From Xanthostigma xanthostigma (taxonomy: Eukaryota; Arthropoda; Insecta; Raphidioptera; Raphidiidae): a stretch of DNA of 64,000 bases. The notes beneath the pieces were generated by a model. It was not told the DNA's origin and did not search any database. It saw only the letters and a list, made by a program, of their open reading frames with translations. Location: the NCBI GenBank assembly GCA_963575645.1, contig OY754473.1, forward strand, positions 124,001 to 188,000, written 5' to 3'. The position numbers were made by a program, and so were the translations under genes. Below are positions 20,462 through 31,377 of the stretch, piece after piece; the stretch's first letter is position 1; every line of letters begins with the position of its first letter.

Positions 20462-21069
20462 CAGTGTAAACTCTTTATAACGAAACTCAAGGGACCGAGC
20501 ATTTTTTATCGTTATAGAGAGTTACCGTTATATGGAGTGAAGAAAGAAAAACAACCAAATTAACAATAATCTTCAATGTACTGTATAATCTCTTTATAAC
20601 GAATTTTAAGGGACCGAACATTTTTTTCGTTATAAAGAATTTTCGTTATATGGAGGGAAGAAAGAAAAATAACCAATTTTCACAAAATTAATTTATTCCA
20701 AACACATATACCTATAGTTTGTTAAATTTGCCTGACGTTTTTAACTATGCCAATATTTGTTTTGTATTTTAAGTATCTTGGGATGTGGTGGAATAATCTT
20801 CATTAAATAATAGGAATTTTTCGATAAGTTTGGCGTCATCAAGTGCTTGTTGAATAGATGGTGATGGTTCAGAATGGTCCTCTTTATGTCTGTAAACATT
20901 TGCTGACGCCTAAATATGAACATATTTCTTCGTAATAGAGAATGGCTGTTGCGTTGTAAAGAGGGTATTTAATGTATAGGTTTTAAGGTAAACCAACCAA
21001 ATCGTAAAAATTTCGACGTTATAGGGAGTTTTTCGTTATAACGAAGGACGTTATAAAGAGTTTACACTG
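20462..21069. mobile_element. Pogo/Tigger-like MITE with TA target duplication, inserted in repeat X
   Basis: The 608-bp element begins CAGTGTAAACTCTTTATAACG and ends with its complement, flanked by TA on both sides. Repeat X resumes at 21072, confirming the insertion. A second copy of the terminal block ('ctctttataacgaattttaa', then 'gttatatggaggg') starts at 20586, an internal duplication of the end. The terminal sequence and TA target fit the pogo branch of Tc1/mariner. The 60-codon minus frame at 20741-20923 could be a transposase scrap, but I cannot show it. Confidence 0.75.
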
Positions 21070-21071
21070 TA

Positions 21072-21165
21072 ATACATAGTTTTTCTTACAAGAGTACCAC
21101 AACATTTTCTGTCCTTGTCACATAGTGTAATTTAATCCAAATGCAATAAATCTGGAACCGTATAT
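21072..21165. repeat. Dispersed repeat X, copy 1 (right part)
   Basis: It continues the repeat interrupted at 20461: 'gagtaccacaacattttctg', 'ccttgtcacata' and 'caataaatctgga' match 52500-52590 and 24500-24600. Confidence 0.7.
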
Positions 21166-21536
21166 ACAGGAGACAGGTAATTGCTCGTATTCCTCTCGGG
21201 AGGAGAAACTATGACTAATTTGGAAAATCCTCTCGAGAAAATCTACTTCGGTTTTCTTTTTACAAAAACCCGAATTTTGGGAATTAAATATGAAACAAAA
21301 AAAAAACAAATTATCACTTTTTGGCCTAAATTATTTCATGATATGATATCATACTATTTGGCCAACCTTCCTTAACCTAAAAACCACGACTGTTATATTT
21401 TATGTTGTGTGTTAAAACTTACAATAAATAAAAAGAAAAATCAAATAAAAATTCTTCACAGAAGTGTCATTATCATAAAAAAATCACGGAGTTCCGACCA
21501 GCAAGTGATAGAGGTAAATCATATCAAATTACTCAT

Positions 21537-21756
21537 AGTTTCTTCTCCCGAGAAGAATACGAGCAAATACCGGTCACCTCTATTTGCCGTAGTTTTTTCT
21601 CCCGAGAAGAATACGAGCAATTACCGGTCACCTCTATTTGCCGTAGTTTCTTCTCCCGAGAAGAATACGAGCAATCACCGGTCACCTGTATATACCGTAG
21701 TTTCTTCTCCCGAGAAAAATACGAGCAATTATCGGTCTCCTGTATATACCGGATGA
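21537..21756. repeat. 54-bp minisatellite, four units
   Basis: The word 'ctcccgagaagaatacgagc' recurs at exact 54-base steps (CCC at 21547, 21601, 21655 and 21709). Because 54 is a multiple of three, frames stay open on both strands (an 18-residue repeat with SSPEKNTSNYRSP on plus), which explains two apparent ORFs here. Single degenerate units in reverse lie at 21166-21215 and 42045-42090. The last unit abuts the inverted element at 21749. Confidence 0.85.
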
Positions 21757-22472
21757 TCCATTTTAATGTATATGGGAAATTATTGGGACAGGGCAACATT
21801 TAAAAAAAAATCAGACAAAAGCTGTTTAGTTTGAAGGTGGACATCGTTTGGAGATACCAAACCCCACCCCCACCCTCAATCCCTGCGCAGTGATGAGGGT
21901 GACTTTGACGTTTTTAATAGGAACACCTATTTTTAATCGCAAATTATGATTTTTCGAGGAAAAACATACAAAATTTGTTTGAAACATTTTATTCCCGATG
22001 CTTTCCCCAACCCCAAAAATGCTTCTCAAAAATCGGTTTACCGAAACTCCAATTTAATCATCCCCATACCCCGCGCAGGAGGCGGTGGTTTCTTTATGTT
22101 TAATCGATGACTCTCCCCAAACCGAACAACTTTTACCTCTCGTAATTTTCTGCGCAAGGTCGTTGTTTAGGCATAAAAATTTAATGGAGAAACCGATTTT
22201 TAGAATGCATTTTAGGGGTTGAGTGGGGCATCGGGTAAAAAAATGTTGCATATTTTTTCTCGAAAAATCATAATTTGTGATAAAATATAGGTGTTCCTAT
22301 AAGAATTGTCAAAGTCACCCTCATCCCTGCGCAGGAATTGGGGGTGGAAAGTGGTATTTGTCTCCAAACGATGTCCCCCTTCAAACTAAACAACTTTTGT
22401 TTGAAACTTTTCATCAGAAAATGTTGCCCTGTTGCAATAAATTCTCTATATAAATTAAAATGGATCACCCGG
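21749..22472. mobile_element. Long-TIR element with CCGGRTGATCC ends and TATA flanks
   Basis: The ends CCGGATGATCCATTTTAAT and the complement of CCGGGTGATCCATTTTAAT are flanked by TATA on both sides. The arms are about 215 bp (21749-21965 with 22255-22472), including 'gacatcgtttggaga' and 'ataggaacacctat' with their complements. About 290 bp of a different sequence lies in the middle. No transposase; non-autonomous. Confidence 0.75.
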
Positions 22473-23203
22473 TATATCCCTTGGGGGATGATTTTGCAAA
22501 AAGCGCTGAAATTCTTTATTTATTACCAAAATCCTATATAGGAATTTTTATATCCCCAGCTTGAAAAATTATGGACTCCCCATACAAACTTTCAACCTCT
22601 ATTTCATCTCCTTCATGTTTTTTTTAGACAAAAGATAGCCTATGCCCTTCCTCAGAATGCAATCTATTTCCTTGTCAAATTTTATCAAAATTGTTTGGTT
22701 TAGGCGTGAAAAGGTAACAAACAAACAGATAAACAGACACATAGAGTTAGTTTCCCATTTTTAGCATCAATATGGGTTATCAAATAATAGTTATGCAAGT
22801 CTGCAAGATCCTGGGCATCCTTACTTTCATTTTTAAAAATCACAATTATAAAAGTATTTTGACGTGGTTCACTATTGCATTTCAATCGACTTCTTTTAAT
22901 AAAATTCTGACCAGCAGTCGCCGGAATTATTATAAAATGTTTTAAGAAATAATTTTGCTACTACTCTTTCACATTTAACAATATAATTTGTCATGAGATA
23001 CGCGTAGTTCCGGCGTCAAGGCGAAACGGGACGTAACAATTAAATAAATACATAATAGATAATAAATAATTGTTTTATTTTGATTATTAATTCATTTCCT
23101 TTTTAAGATTATTAAAATTTGTGGTTTACACTTTGTTATTCTTTATAATTTTGCAGGTTGAGATTAATAATTTTACTTTTTCAGATATTCGTTCTGAATG
23201 TAA
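22473..23203. other. Spacer without a recognised gene
   Basis: Bases 22680-22760 resemble the 3' flank of dispersed repeats ('aacaaacagataaacagaca'). No motif-bearing frame or terminal repeats were found. Confidence 0.4.
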
Positions 23204-23937
23204 TCTATACTAATATATAAAGCTGAAGAGTTTGTTTGTTTGGTTAAACGCGCTAATCTCAGAAACTACTGGTTCGAATTGAAAAAAAATTTTTGTTGGA
23301 TAGCTCATTAATCGAGGAAGGCTATAGGCTATATAATATCACGCTACGACCAATTGGAGCGGAACATCAATGAAAAATGTTGCAAGTTGTATTTCAAAAT
23401 TAGTCCGTCCGACAAATATTATCAGGTTAAATGCCTTAACTAAATATTGCAATATTAGTGCGTTACGTTCACAAGCCCAGATAGCTCAGTCGGTAGAGCG
23501 TAAGACTCTTAATGTCAGGGTCTTGGGTTCAAGCTCCCAAGTCGGCGAATATATTTTGATTTTTTTTATTTTCTACATTGCTTTCTTCTAAGGCTTACAT
23601 TTCAATTTTTTAAAATTTTATTACGACTAATTAAAATTAAATAAATCTAATTAATAGCTCATTTGAAAACTGTTACAACTAATAGGTCCCTATATAAAAA
23701 TAATTTTCCTACAGTGTTTTCAATTAAATATTTATTATATTAAAAGAAATTTATTACTTAAAAATAGTATAATTAATACTGCTTTTTAACGACAAAAACT
23801 TTTGAACGGTAACTCCGATCATTATGAAGTTTGGACACAACATTCATCTCGGTAAACCAAGATGAATGTGCGTACTCATGTCCCTTCCTTCCCCATTCGT
23901 TCTTTTGCTCCCGGGTGAAACCGGGCGGGACCGCTAG
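23204..23937 (+). mobile_element. Helitron 1 (complete, non-autonomous, tRNA-bearing)
   Basis: It starts A|TCTATACTAATATATAAAGC and ends with a GC hairpin (cccgggtgaaaccgggcggg) and CTAG|T, the hallmarks of Helitrons: insertion between A and T with no target duplication. At 734 bp it has no Rep/helicase coding. The related copies are 40423-41159 (minus), 61038-61659 (plus) and a fragment at 24668-24864. A tRNA-Lys-like sequence sits in the middle of all three longer copies. Confidence 0.85.
23475..23547 (+). pseudogene. tRNA-Lys(CTT)-like sequence inside Helitron 1
   Basis: The sequence GCCCAGATAGCTCAGTCGGT with A box, an anticodon loop CTCTTAA (CTT), and a B box (GGGTTCAAGCT) follows tRNA-Lys closely. 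The anticodon stem has mismatches at two pairs and the acceptor stem at three, so it has probably decayed. The copy in Helitron 2 keeps a pairing acceptor stem. Confidence 0.6.
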
Positions 23938-24149
23938 TAATTTAATATAATAATACTTATATTAAAAGCCACTCCAACTAGTCCTGATGAACCGTACTAG
24001 TTTAACATATTAAAGGATCATCCTGGATCTGACGCTGGTTACCTCAGCTGTTGAGCGTCTATAATTCACAATCTCTCTCTCTCTCTCATCCCGGACTTAT
24101 ACTCCAGCTATTCTCGATGAGATTTGGATGCCGTTTGGTGTTTGCGGCT
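23938..24149. other. Short spacer with CT microsatellite
   Basis: It contains a (CT)n run at 24073-24087 ('tctctctctctctc') and otherwise unremarkable DNA between Helitron 1 and repeat X copy 2. Confidence 0.5.
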
Positions 24150-24600
24150 CATAACAGCTATTTTATTTATAACACTTCGAAGACAATCAACAAACATTTT
24201 TTTATTTAAACAAACTCACCTATTTGTACACGAATTGCACTTTAATAAGGCACTAATTTAACAAATAATTTTCATTCAAATTAGAGTAAATGACATTTTC
24301 CGAGTTCATGGAAACCGGCACTTCACTTCATAATCGAAGAAAGTGAATACTATACTGGTCAACGTGCAACATAACGTCTGATCTTTGTATGCAGTCTTGA
24401 CCATGAATCCAAGACACCACAAACGGTGTTTTCACACGACGATACCATACCCCACTAACAACATTTATAAGCCATTGACTTAATATGTAGTTTTTTTACG
24501 GTAGTGTGTACTACAACATTTCCTGTCTTTGTCACATACTTTAATATAACAAAGTAGCGTCATTTAATTCAAACCCAATAAATCTAAAACGTAAGGCTAA
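24150..24600. repeat. Dispersed repeat X, copy 2 (5' truncated)
   Basis: It matches the right halves of the 19.7-kb and 51.7-kb copies: 'acacttcgaagacaatcaac', 'cagtcttgaccatgaatcca', 'cacacgacgataccat', 'caataaatctaaaacgtaag'. The left half is missing. Confidence 0.7.
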
Positions 24601-24667
24601 AGCGTGAATGTCGAATTTACGGTATACGCTACGCGACTTTTGCGCCCTTTCGTAATTTCGTAATTAT

Positions 24668-24864
24668 TGATTTAAAAGAAATTTATTACTTGAAAAAAGT
24701 ATAAATACTGCTTTTTATCGACAAAAACTTTTAAACGGTAACTCCGATCATCATGAAATTTGGACACAACATTAATCTCGATAAACTAAGATGAACGTGC
24801 GTACTCATGTACCTCCCCCCCATTCGTTCTTTTGCACCCGGATGAGATCGGGCAGGACCGCTAG
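24668..24864 (+). mobile_element. Helitron fragment, 3' end of the Helitron 1 family
   Basis: From 'aaaagaaatttattacttg' to the hairpin and CTAG at 24861-24864 it matches 23745-23937. The 5' half, including the tRNA part, is absent. Confidence 0.75.
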
Positions 24865-24890
24865 TATATTTATTATATTTTATATGTATA

Positions 24891-25238
24891 CTAGCGGCCC
24901 TGTACGTGCTTCGCTACGTATAAAGTGAAATAATAAAACAATTTAATTGGAACATCTATCTATCTATTTTATTTATTTTAAAATATACATGGACGTATAA
25001 TATGTGTGTATGTCGAGCACTCCGGCTGCGCCGTCGTGCCCGGTGCAAAAGAACGAATGGGGAAGGAAGAAAAAAAATTTAGGGGTGGACTACCCCTAAC
25101 ATTTAGGGGGATGAAAAATAGATGTTGGCCGATTCTCATAGATACCGGATAAGCACAAAAAATTTCATCAAAATCGGTCAAGCCGTTTCGGAGGAGTATG
25201 GCAACGAAAACTGTGACACGAGAATTTTATATATTAGA
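24891..25238 (-). mobile_element. Short Helitron-like element, second family, complete
   Basis: Read on the minus strand it starts A|TCTAATATATAAAATTCTCG and ends ...CGTACAGGGCCGCTAG|T, 348 bp. The 3' end is the same as at 4050-4099. The interior holds 'aaatttttgtgctta' and 'aacggcttgaccgattttg', words common in short insect Helitrons. Non-coding; it lies 26 bp from the Helitron fragment ending at 24864. Confidence 0.75.
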
Positions 25239-25439
25239 TACATTTTTGAAATAATAAATATTTTTAAAAATCAATATTTGTGTTCTGTTATTCGCAATAA
25301 ATCATTGACAGGGGGTCTAGTTTTCGTGACGAAATATTTATAGGGGGGGGGGGGTCGTAGAAAGTGTGACTCAGCGTGATGAAGAGGGGGAGGAGTTCAA
25401 ATAAGCGAAATTTAGAATCGCGTACTTTATGAACGGCCG

Positions 25440-25675
25440 TCTTATCTTATCATAAAGATGTAAGTAACTAGAGTACGCTAGTTCGTATGCTTGCCATAAG
25501 TGAAAGAGTCCTCAGTTGAGAGAGAGAGAACGCTGCAGAAACACAGATATTTGTTTACTCAAATCAGCATTGTTTTGCATCATTAGTTACCATAGAGATA
25601 AGGAAGTGTTCTCTGTCTGAATTGCACGGCTCCCTCGCGTACTCTAGTCTAATATCTCTATAGTTTCTTATAGAT
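25440..25675. mobile_element. MITE with ACTAGAGTACG ends, copy 1
   Basis: The left 'taactagagtacgctagttcg' and the right complement ('ctcgcgtactctagtctaat') form terminal inverted repeats. The whole of it recurs in reverse at 38815-39035, with 'tatggcaagcatacgaacta' and 'ggtaactaatgat' in common. Non-coding. Confidence 0.65.
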
Positions 25676-25939
25676 ATTCTGCTTATGAGAGTAAAAATCA
25701 AGTTTCTATTATGCAAAATAATTTATTTATTTGTATATTTTTCACAAAAATTAACATATGCAATAAAAAATTATAAAATCTACAACATTAAAATTACACA
25801 AGCTATTAAATTTTTACATTACATCTTATAAAATAAAATTATTCACCATTTAATATAATGCAATGTGTGAATTTTTGAGCATTGAAAAAAACAACATTAT
25901 TATCACATGAAAGCTACTAGCTTTCCACTAAAATTATTG

Positions 25940-26050
25940 TTAATACCTAAATGGTTCAGATCCAGTATTATAAAAAATAAATGCTTTTGGGCTATGTGCA
26001 ACTTGCCGTGCGGCGTTTACTGGCGGTTCTATTTGAAAATAGTCGCATTT
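25940..26050 (-). other. Unit B counterpart of the receptor A tail exon, acceptor lost
   Basis: The stretch aligned to the A tail exon stays open here from 26050 to a TAA at 25942. However, the acceptor reads ttttcaa instead of ttttcag, and many aligned codons differ by amino-acid changes. The next AG (before AACCGCC) would put a stop after three codons. Receptor B therefore either uses another tail exon or has lost this one. The stretch is not claimed as coding. Confidence 0.4.
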
Positions 26051-26087
26051 TCATTTATACGATATAATACGAAGAGGAAAAATAGTA

Positions 26088-26205
26088 TATTGTGCGACTA
26101 GTGAGAGAAGGAGAAGATTCTATGAGCGTGAAATTTGCCGCACGAGCGTAGCTAGTGCGGTAACACGCGAGTGGAATATTCTCCTTTGATCAATGGAGAT
26201 GATTT
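26088..26205. mobile_element. Small MITE with 'gtgcgactagtgagagaagg' end, copy 1
   Basis: It shares 'gtgcgactagtgagagaagg', 'ccgcacgagcgtag' and 'cacgcgagtggaatattctc' with 37455-37562 and 58845-58945 (reverse). Inside, 'aaggagaagattc' and 'gaatattctcctt' are complementary. It abuts the end of A/B similarity next to the receptor B tail region. Confidence 0.65.
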
Positions 26206-28180
26206 AACGTTAAGTCAACGTGATATTTTTATTACCTATGTATAATGTGTGCGCAAAACATATCGTATTTTTCTAAATTTGAAAATGCTTAGCCATTTTA
26301 GAGTGTAAATTAAATAAAAAACTATCTAAGTAAAACCGCAGCGATAGTTTGACAGATTGTTAAACTGTCGGTATTCATTTGTTTCAACAGATTTTGTTTT
26401 ACACGGCACACTCTGATCTGTATTATAGATACATAGCGTCAAAAAACTATTTTAAACAGTTGCGTAATTTTGTTTTCGTTTAGATATAGGAAATAATATA
26501 CTTATCAAATTAATCAGAAAAATAATCATAATTCGAATATCTAAAAATCCAAAATGACGTCCATAAGAAAAACCAAAGTTTATGTTAATATCTTATTATG
26601 TAAGGGATATAAAAAATTGTACCGACGCCACTGAAAAGATAGTTGTCAAAAATGGTTCCAGAAATTTTTAGATATCTTCATAAATAAAAAGTTATGACCC
26701 GTTAAAAAAAAAAGAATTTTCATTATTTTCTAAATAAGTTCATAGGGTGTCAAAATTCAATTGTTTTTTCGACGGGCCGTTAATGAGCACAATTTGCTGC
26801 ATTACTTTGCCCATTTAACCGACTTTCTATCTCCACTAATAACAAAGTTACCAATGTTAGCCAACGTTCATTTGGACACTCTGCATTTGTTTGTTTGTTT
26901 GGTTGTTATTTTTTCTTTTTTAATTTATCTACTAATAGTCTACAGAAGACTGAACCTTTTTCACTTCATCAATATCATAGGTTGAGAGGGAGATATAAGT
27001 TAGTGAAGATAGAAAGAGGATGACAAATACTTCACTGGCTAGTGGCGCCATCAGGTGGCCGAAAATATAAGCAGTACTAACAATAGAATGACATATACTT
27101 TACTTGCCAGTGGCGCTATCGGGTGACAGAAAAAAGTTTTGTAAACCTACTTAACTTGCAGAGCTAAATAATATTTCAGAAAGATTTACGCTTAAAATCC
27201 AACGAGAGCTAAGTAATTGCAATATATTACTTTTGTTTTCATTATATTTATGTTTATATTTCTTTTATTCCTACATTAGACTATTCATTTCGTTCTTGAA
27301 CAATTTTATAAATTAATATTTTGTTCAATACATTAAAATATATTCTACGTTTAAAGTGAATAAAATTGTAAATTCATTTTAAAGTTCATATTTTGTGAAT
27401 TTTCGGGAGAATAATAACAAATTATGGCAGAAAGAAGTTTTACTTCAGTCGTGTGGTCTAAAGCACACTCGTTTTTATTAAATAGGTAAACATTTCGTGG
27501 TTCCACCTTTCCAGTTTTCGCCATTCAAGCTAATGTCAATAGCGTGCCTACATAGATACTATGTATAAGCAAATAAACTAATAACTTAGTAATTAACAAT
27601 AAATATTGCTTTATAATACTGGAGCAGATACTGTCAAGACTCCCAGAAAATTGTGTTAAGCAAAAAAATTCTTTACGATAAAACGTCCATGATAAAATAT
27701 TTTAATAATATAAGGTACGCTATTTTTATCTCTACACAGAAAACCATAAATCAGTCATAGTTGTAAAAAAAAAATAATAAGGTATCTGGAAAGAAAGTCG
27801 ACAATTTTTGAAAAATTATGTTATATTTCTGAGTCCTAGAACCCAAGGTAGGATATGGCTGACTTACAGTCGGCTCAATTATCGGTATCGGTTCGGCTTA
27901 AATCGACTCACATTTTAGAGCTTAAGAATAACCGAGCGTGAAGCGATATCATTAACGGACAGCAGTAATCCTAACATCTAATTAGTGCAATGTTTTTATA
28001 CCAGCAAATTCAAATGATATCAAATTCATTCATTCGCAAAAAAAGTAACAACTGTGGTTAAAATTAATATCGATAAGTGAAAGATGTCAACATTCAAAAA
28101 AAAAATTTGATATGAAATTCACATTGCGCTAAAGAAGACCCGAATGACGCAGCTGCGTTAAGATTTCCAACTTCAAAGCA
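26206..28180. other. Unit B insertion DNA, mostly unassigned
   Basis: It contains two loose direct repeats with a 72-bp step at 27017-27130 ('gtggcgccatcaggtgg' and 'gtggcgctatcgggtga'). A partial tRNA-like A-box segment lies at 27446-27478 ('cagtcgtgtggtctaaagca'), similar to 48987-49003. No open frame carries a motif. Confidence 0.45.
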
Positions 28181-28795
28181 TTGCTACACTGGCCACACGA
28201 ATAGTGTTGTTTCGCTCCTGAGCGAGTCGTTCATAATGAGCGACTCCTTTCTCGGAGCGGAGCGAGTCGCTCTTTTTTTGTGATAGACTCACTCCGAGCG
28301 CCATTGCTCTGTGCTGAGCTGTTCTGTACTGTTGCATTCGCACATTTACAGAGCGCACACAGCACAGGCCACATAGGCACTAGTTATCTTTGTTTAGTCA
28401 TTTAATGTTGAATGACACACTGTAAGTGTAATAGTACAAAACTTACAGTGACTTAAACCAATCACATTGACGTCATTGACAAAGATATAATATTGTAACA
28501 ATAAACAGTATTATTGTTAAGCTTTTATTATACTTTATAGTTTATCCGAAATGTGAATAATATAAGATCAGAATCATATGAAAATGAGCTCAGAGCTGAG
28601 TGTGTGTATTGTGCTGTGCAATGCTACATGACTCCATGATGACAGTTCACACATTTGCAGTCTGCACTCTTGTGTAGTGCGTACTGTCTAGTGTCGCTCC
28701 TTTGAACGACTCGCTCTGAGCGACTCTTTCTAGTGAGCGGAGCGCGCGGAGCCAGCTCCCAATAAAGAGTCATGTGGACACATCACTACACACGA
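28181..28795. mobile_element. Candidate hAT-like element with clustered GAGCGACTC motifs
   Basis: The left end 'tgctacactggccacac' and the right end 'gtggacacatcactaca' are roughly complementary. Just inside both ends are dense copies of 'gagcgactc' and 'gagtcgttc' in both orientations (28210-28275 and 28690-28755). Clustered subterminal motifs are typical of hAT elements. Target duplications could not be defined, so the class is tentative. Confidence 0.45.
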
Positions 28796-29072
28796 ACAAA
28801 CCTTAATATCAGCTTAGCATACCTTAAAACTAAAGGAATGTTTGATAGTTGATAAGATTCATAATTTGATTTATAGAAAAATAAATCAAATTTTTATTAT
28901 GCTCAGAATCGGCATCAGTACCTATATCCTATCCTAAACTGATGAGGAAATAGTTTCAATAGACGTCTCGCTTTTTCTCGGCTGTTGCGGTAGTCGTTTC
29001 GAGAATATCGACAAAGTATCCTGTCAAAAATTACAAAACAAATTATTAATAAAGGTAGAAAATACGCTAAAA

Positions 29073-29864
29073 CAAAGGACCCCGCACAAACCTTATGGGA
29101 TTTGGTTCTCGGTTAAATTGCTCGAAAATGGTTTTATTTTATAGTTTAAAGATCACTAAGATGGGCGCATAGCCTAAAAATCAATATATTTTTAGCTACA
29201 GATATTATGTTTAGCGAGATTTTAGATATAGGAGATATTCATTGAGTTCACAATCTTAAAAAATCCTTAGCTCTAGAAATATGTTTTCGAGTGCGCTGAA
29301 TCCGAATATGACATTATTATTTTATACAGTTTTGACACCTTCCAAGTTTCCAACATTACCTAGTTTTCGATTATTTTTCTTTCTAAAAATAAGCACAAAA
29401 GTTGAACATGGAACATGTTTGTGAATTCGATGGATATCCCTAAATATATCTAAACATATCTGTAACTAAAAATCTTTTTAGGCTTTGCGCCCATGGACAC
29501 TTTTTCTAAGTGACCTTTAAACTATAAAATTAAAGTAGTGTTGATCCAATAGAATGTTACGATGAAGGAAGGTTTTGGTTGAGGATCATAAATAAGCTTT
29601 ACCAATGTTACGCTAGTGGCCAACGTTTCGAAAAATTTATTTATAATAATAATGATCATGTATATTGTTAGAACAATTTACCACCATTTGACCAGCTTGA
29701 GGCCCTGAATGAAAATAAATTTTTCGAAACGTTGGCCACTAGCGTATCATTGGTAAAGCTTATTTATGATCCTCAACCAAAACCTTCCTTCATTATAAAA
29801 TTAAACCATTTTCGATCAATTTAACCGAGAACCAAATCCCACAAGGTTTGTGCTGAGTCCTTTG
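29073..29864. mobile_element. Nested foldback element, present only in unit B
   Basis: The ends CAAAGGACYC...GCACAAACCTT are inverted repeats of about 75 bp (29073-29148 with 29797-29864). Inside is a second pair (29158-29210 with 29455-29515, 'gggcgcatagcctaaaaatc') and a third (29565-29640 with 29715-29795, 'gccaacgtttcgaaaaattt'). The third belongs to the family also at 36.7 and 59.7 kb. The equivalent place in unit A (about 13210) has no such insert. Confidence 0.7.
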
Positions 29865-29991
29865 GTGCTAATTCATAATTAATGTAAAAATTAACAGCGC
29901 TATTAAAGTGTCGCTTTTTTTAACAAGTTTGAATATTACATAAGTTAAAGTGAAACAAAATTATAATTAATAGCGATTAAGCGTTTCCATC

Positions 29992-30318
29992 GGTATTTTT
30001 ACTCATTGTTTCGTCTACAGTTGCGGTAGACATTAATAAAAGCGGTGTGGCAGCGTTCGAAGTGTCTTCCCTTCTTTTATGCTAAGAAAGAGTGTGTTCT
30101 CTAATCTCTGCTCGGTCGTTGTCCGTGCTTCCACTACGACCGAACTGCAAACACATTCACGCGTGTGTTCGGTCGTAGTAGGAAGCACTGACAACTACCG
30201 AGCAGAGATTAGAGAACACACTCTTTCTTAGCATAAAAGAAGGGAAGACACTTCGACCGCTGTCACACCGCCTTTGAAAATGTCTACCGCAGTTGTTAAA
30301 ACGTCAGTTAAAAATACC
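29992..30318. mobile_element. Long-hairpin MITE in the receptor B intron (ortholog of 13361-13657)
   Basis: It is a near-perfect palindrome: 'cttcccttcttttatgctaa' and 'gagaacacactctttcttag' are mirrored about 30160, and the outer arms match those of the unit A element. The arms are more intact here than in A. Confidence 0.75.
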
Positions 30319-31183
30319 ATGGACTACGATCTACAATCTCGAAATCAATTGCAAAGTATTAAATAGATAGATTTATTGGTTTCAGTTATACAAAAAAATA
30401 TTAAAAACACTTAAAAATACAGTCTGTTAGGGAGAATTCTTCACCTCTAAAAATTGTTGGTACGTATAAAAGCACTCTTTAATAGCATATTTGTAAATTG
30501 TTTTTTGGAACATATTAGGGCTTTGGTTTCTAGTAGGCAAAATAGTTTTATAAAAAATTGTAAACCTAAGTAATTAGGAACAAAAGAGGAATTTTTTGTA
30601 AAAAAAAGGAATTACAAGATGTTCTTGTATTCTCTTGTAATAACCATCCGGGTCCAGTACGATAACTCGATGTGCCCAAATTTTGACTTTTTTTAAGTCA
30701 TAGGAAACGCAAAATTTTGACGTTCTAAAAAAACTTCGCGGATTATTCACAAATTTCCTCAAAAATACATACATAAATGGAACTACTTTTCGTCTTTCAC
30801 TGCGCAAATAAAACGCCATCGCATCGACACGACGCCGTAAACGTTTTTTTAAAGAACTCCCCCCAAAAACGGCTTCCCCTTTTCACTGCGCAAAAAGAAA
30901 AAAATTAATAAAAATCAATTTTCCGCATTGAAAACGGCTAATAACACTGTTATATGTTATATAAAATAATAATTGTGTATTTCCAGTGGATATTTTGCAC
31001 ATCGAGTTATCGTACTCAAACCTAAATATCCTATCACTTTTACTAAATTTTAAGTAATTATAAATATGTGCTGGTAAATTATTAATACCAACTGGATTTA
31101 TCGTATTTGCCGTAACATATATATTTTATTAAGTCAATCACTGGCACACGATGTGTTAATAATATTAGGATAATGGTAATTAC
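30319..31183. other. Intron/downstream region of receptor B
   Basis: The interval includes 'aaataaatagatagatttattgg' at 30358 and a minus-strand open frame (30574-30819) without family motifs. Bases 30998-31140 align with 13720-13860 of unit A, next to the TM7 exon. Confidence 0.45.
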
Positions 31184-31377
31184 CTTAATAGCCTGTCGAA
31201 ACTTGGAAGACATCACGCTGTATAATATTGGATTAATAACGGCTGGCAGACAGTTCAGAGCAGTGATGGCTAAATTTACGTATTCTCTTATTTTGGACGG
31301 ATGCAATCCAAGCTTATCAGCTAATAAAAATGCGTACGTTGGCATCCAGCAAATAAAAAATGTTATTACAATTGATC
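31184..31377 (-). CDS. Receptor B, exon with TM6, TM7 and helix 8
   Basis: The 194-bp exon has acceptor ttgtttcag|GATCAATT and donor ATTAAG|GTAATT. It encodes TM6 with FFICWMPTYAFLL and TM7 ending NPILYSVMSSKFRQAIK, with the canonical Tyr of NPxxY and a helix 8 identical to that of A. The frame is intact. The following tail exon is uncertain (see 25940-26050). Confidence 0.8.

Noticed and set aside
21409-21756. 115-codon plus frame and 88-codon minus frame with 18-residue repeats
   Set aside because: Both are products of the 54-bp minisatellite, whose length is a multiple of three. There is no start context, no other exon and no family resemblance.
21537-21756. Possible CRISPR-like array
   Set aside because: The repeats are directly adjacent with no variable spacers, and the genome is eukaryotic.
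23370-23591. 73-codon frame over Helitron 1 (and 40736-40990 over Helitron 2)
   Set aside because: It spans the tRNA-like segment and is not conserved in frame among the three Helitrons.
26761-26985. 74-codon hydrophobic frame as a small membrane protein
   Set aside because: Hydrophobicity is expected from T-rich DNA. There is no conservation in unit A and no splice context.
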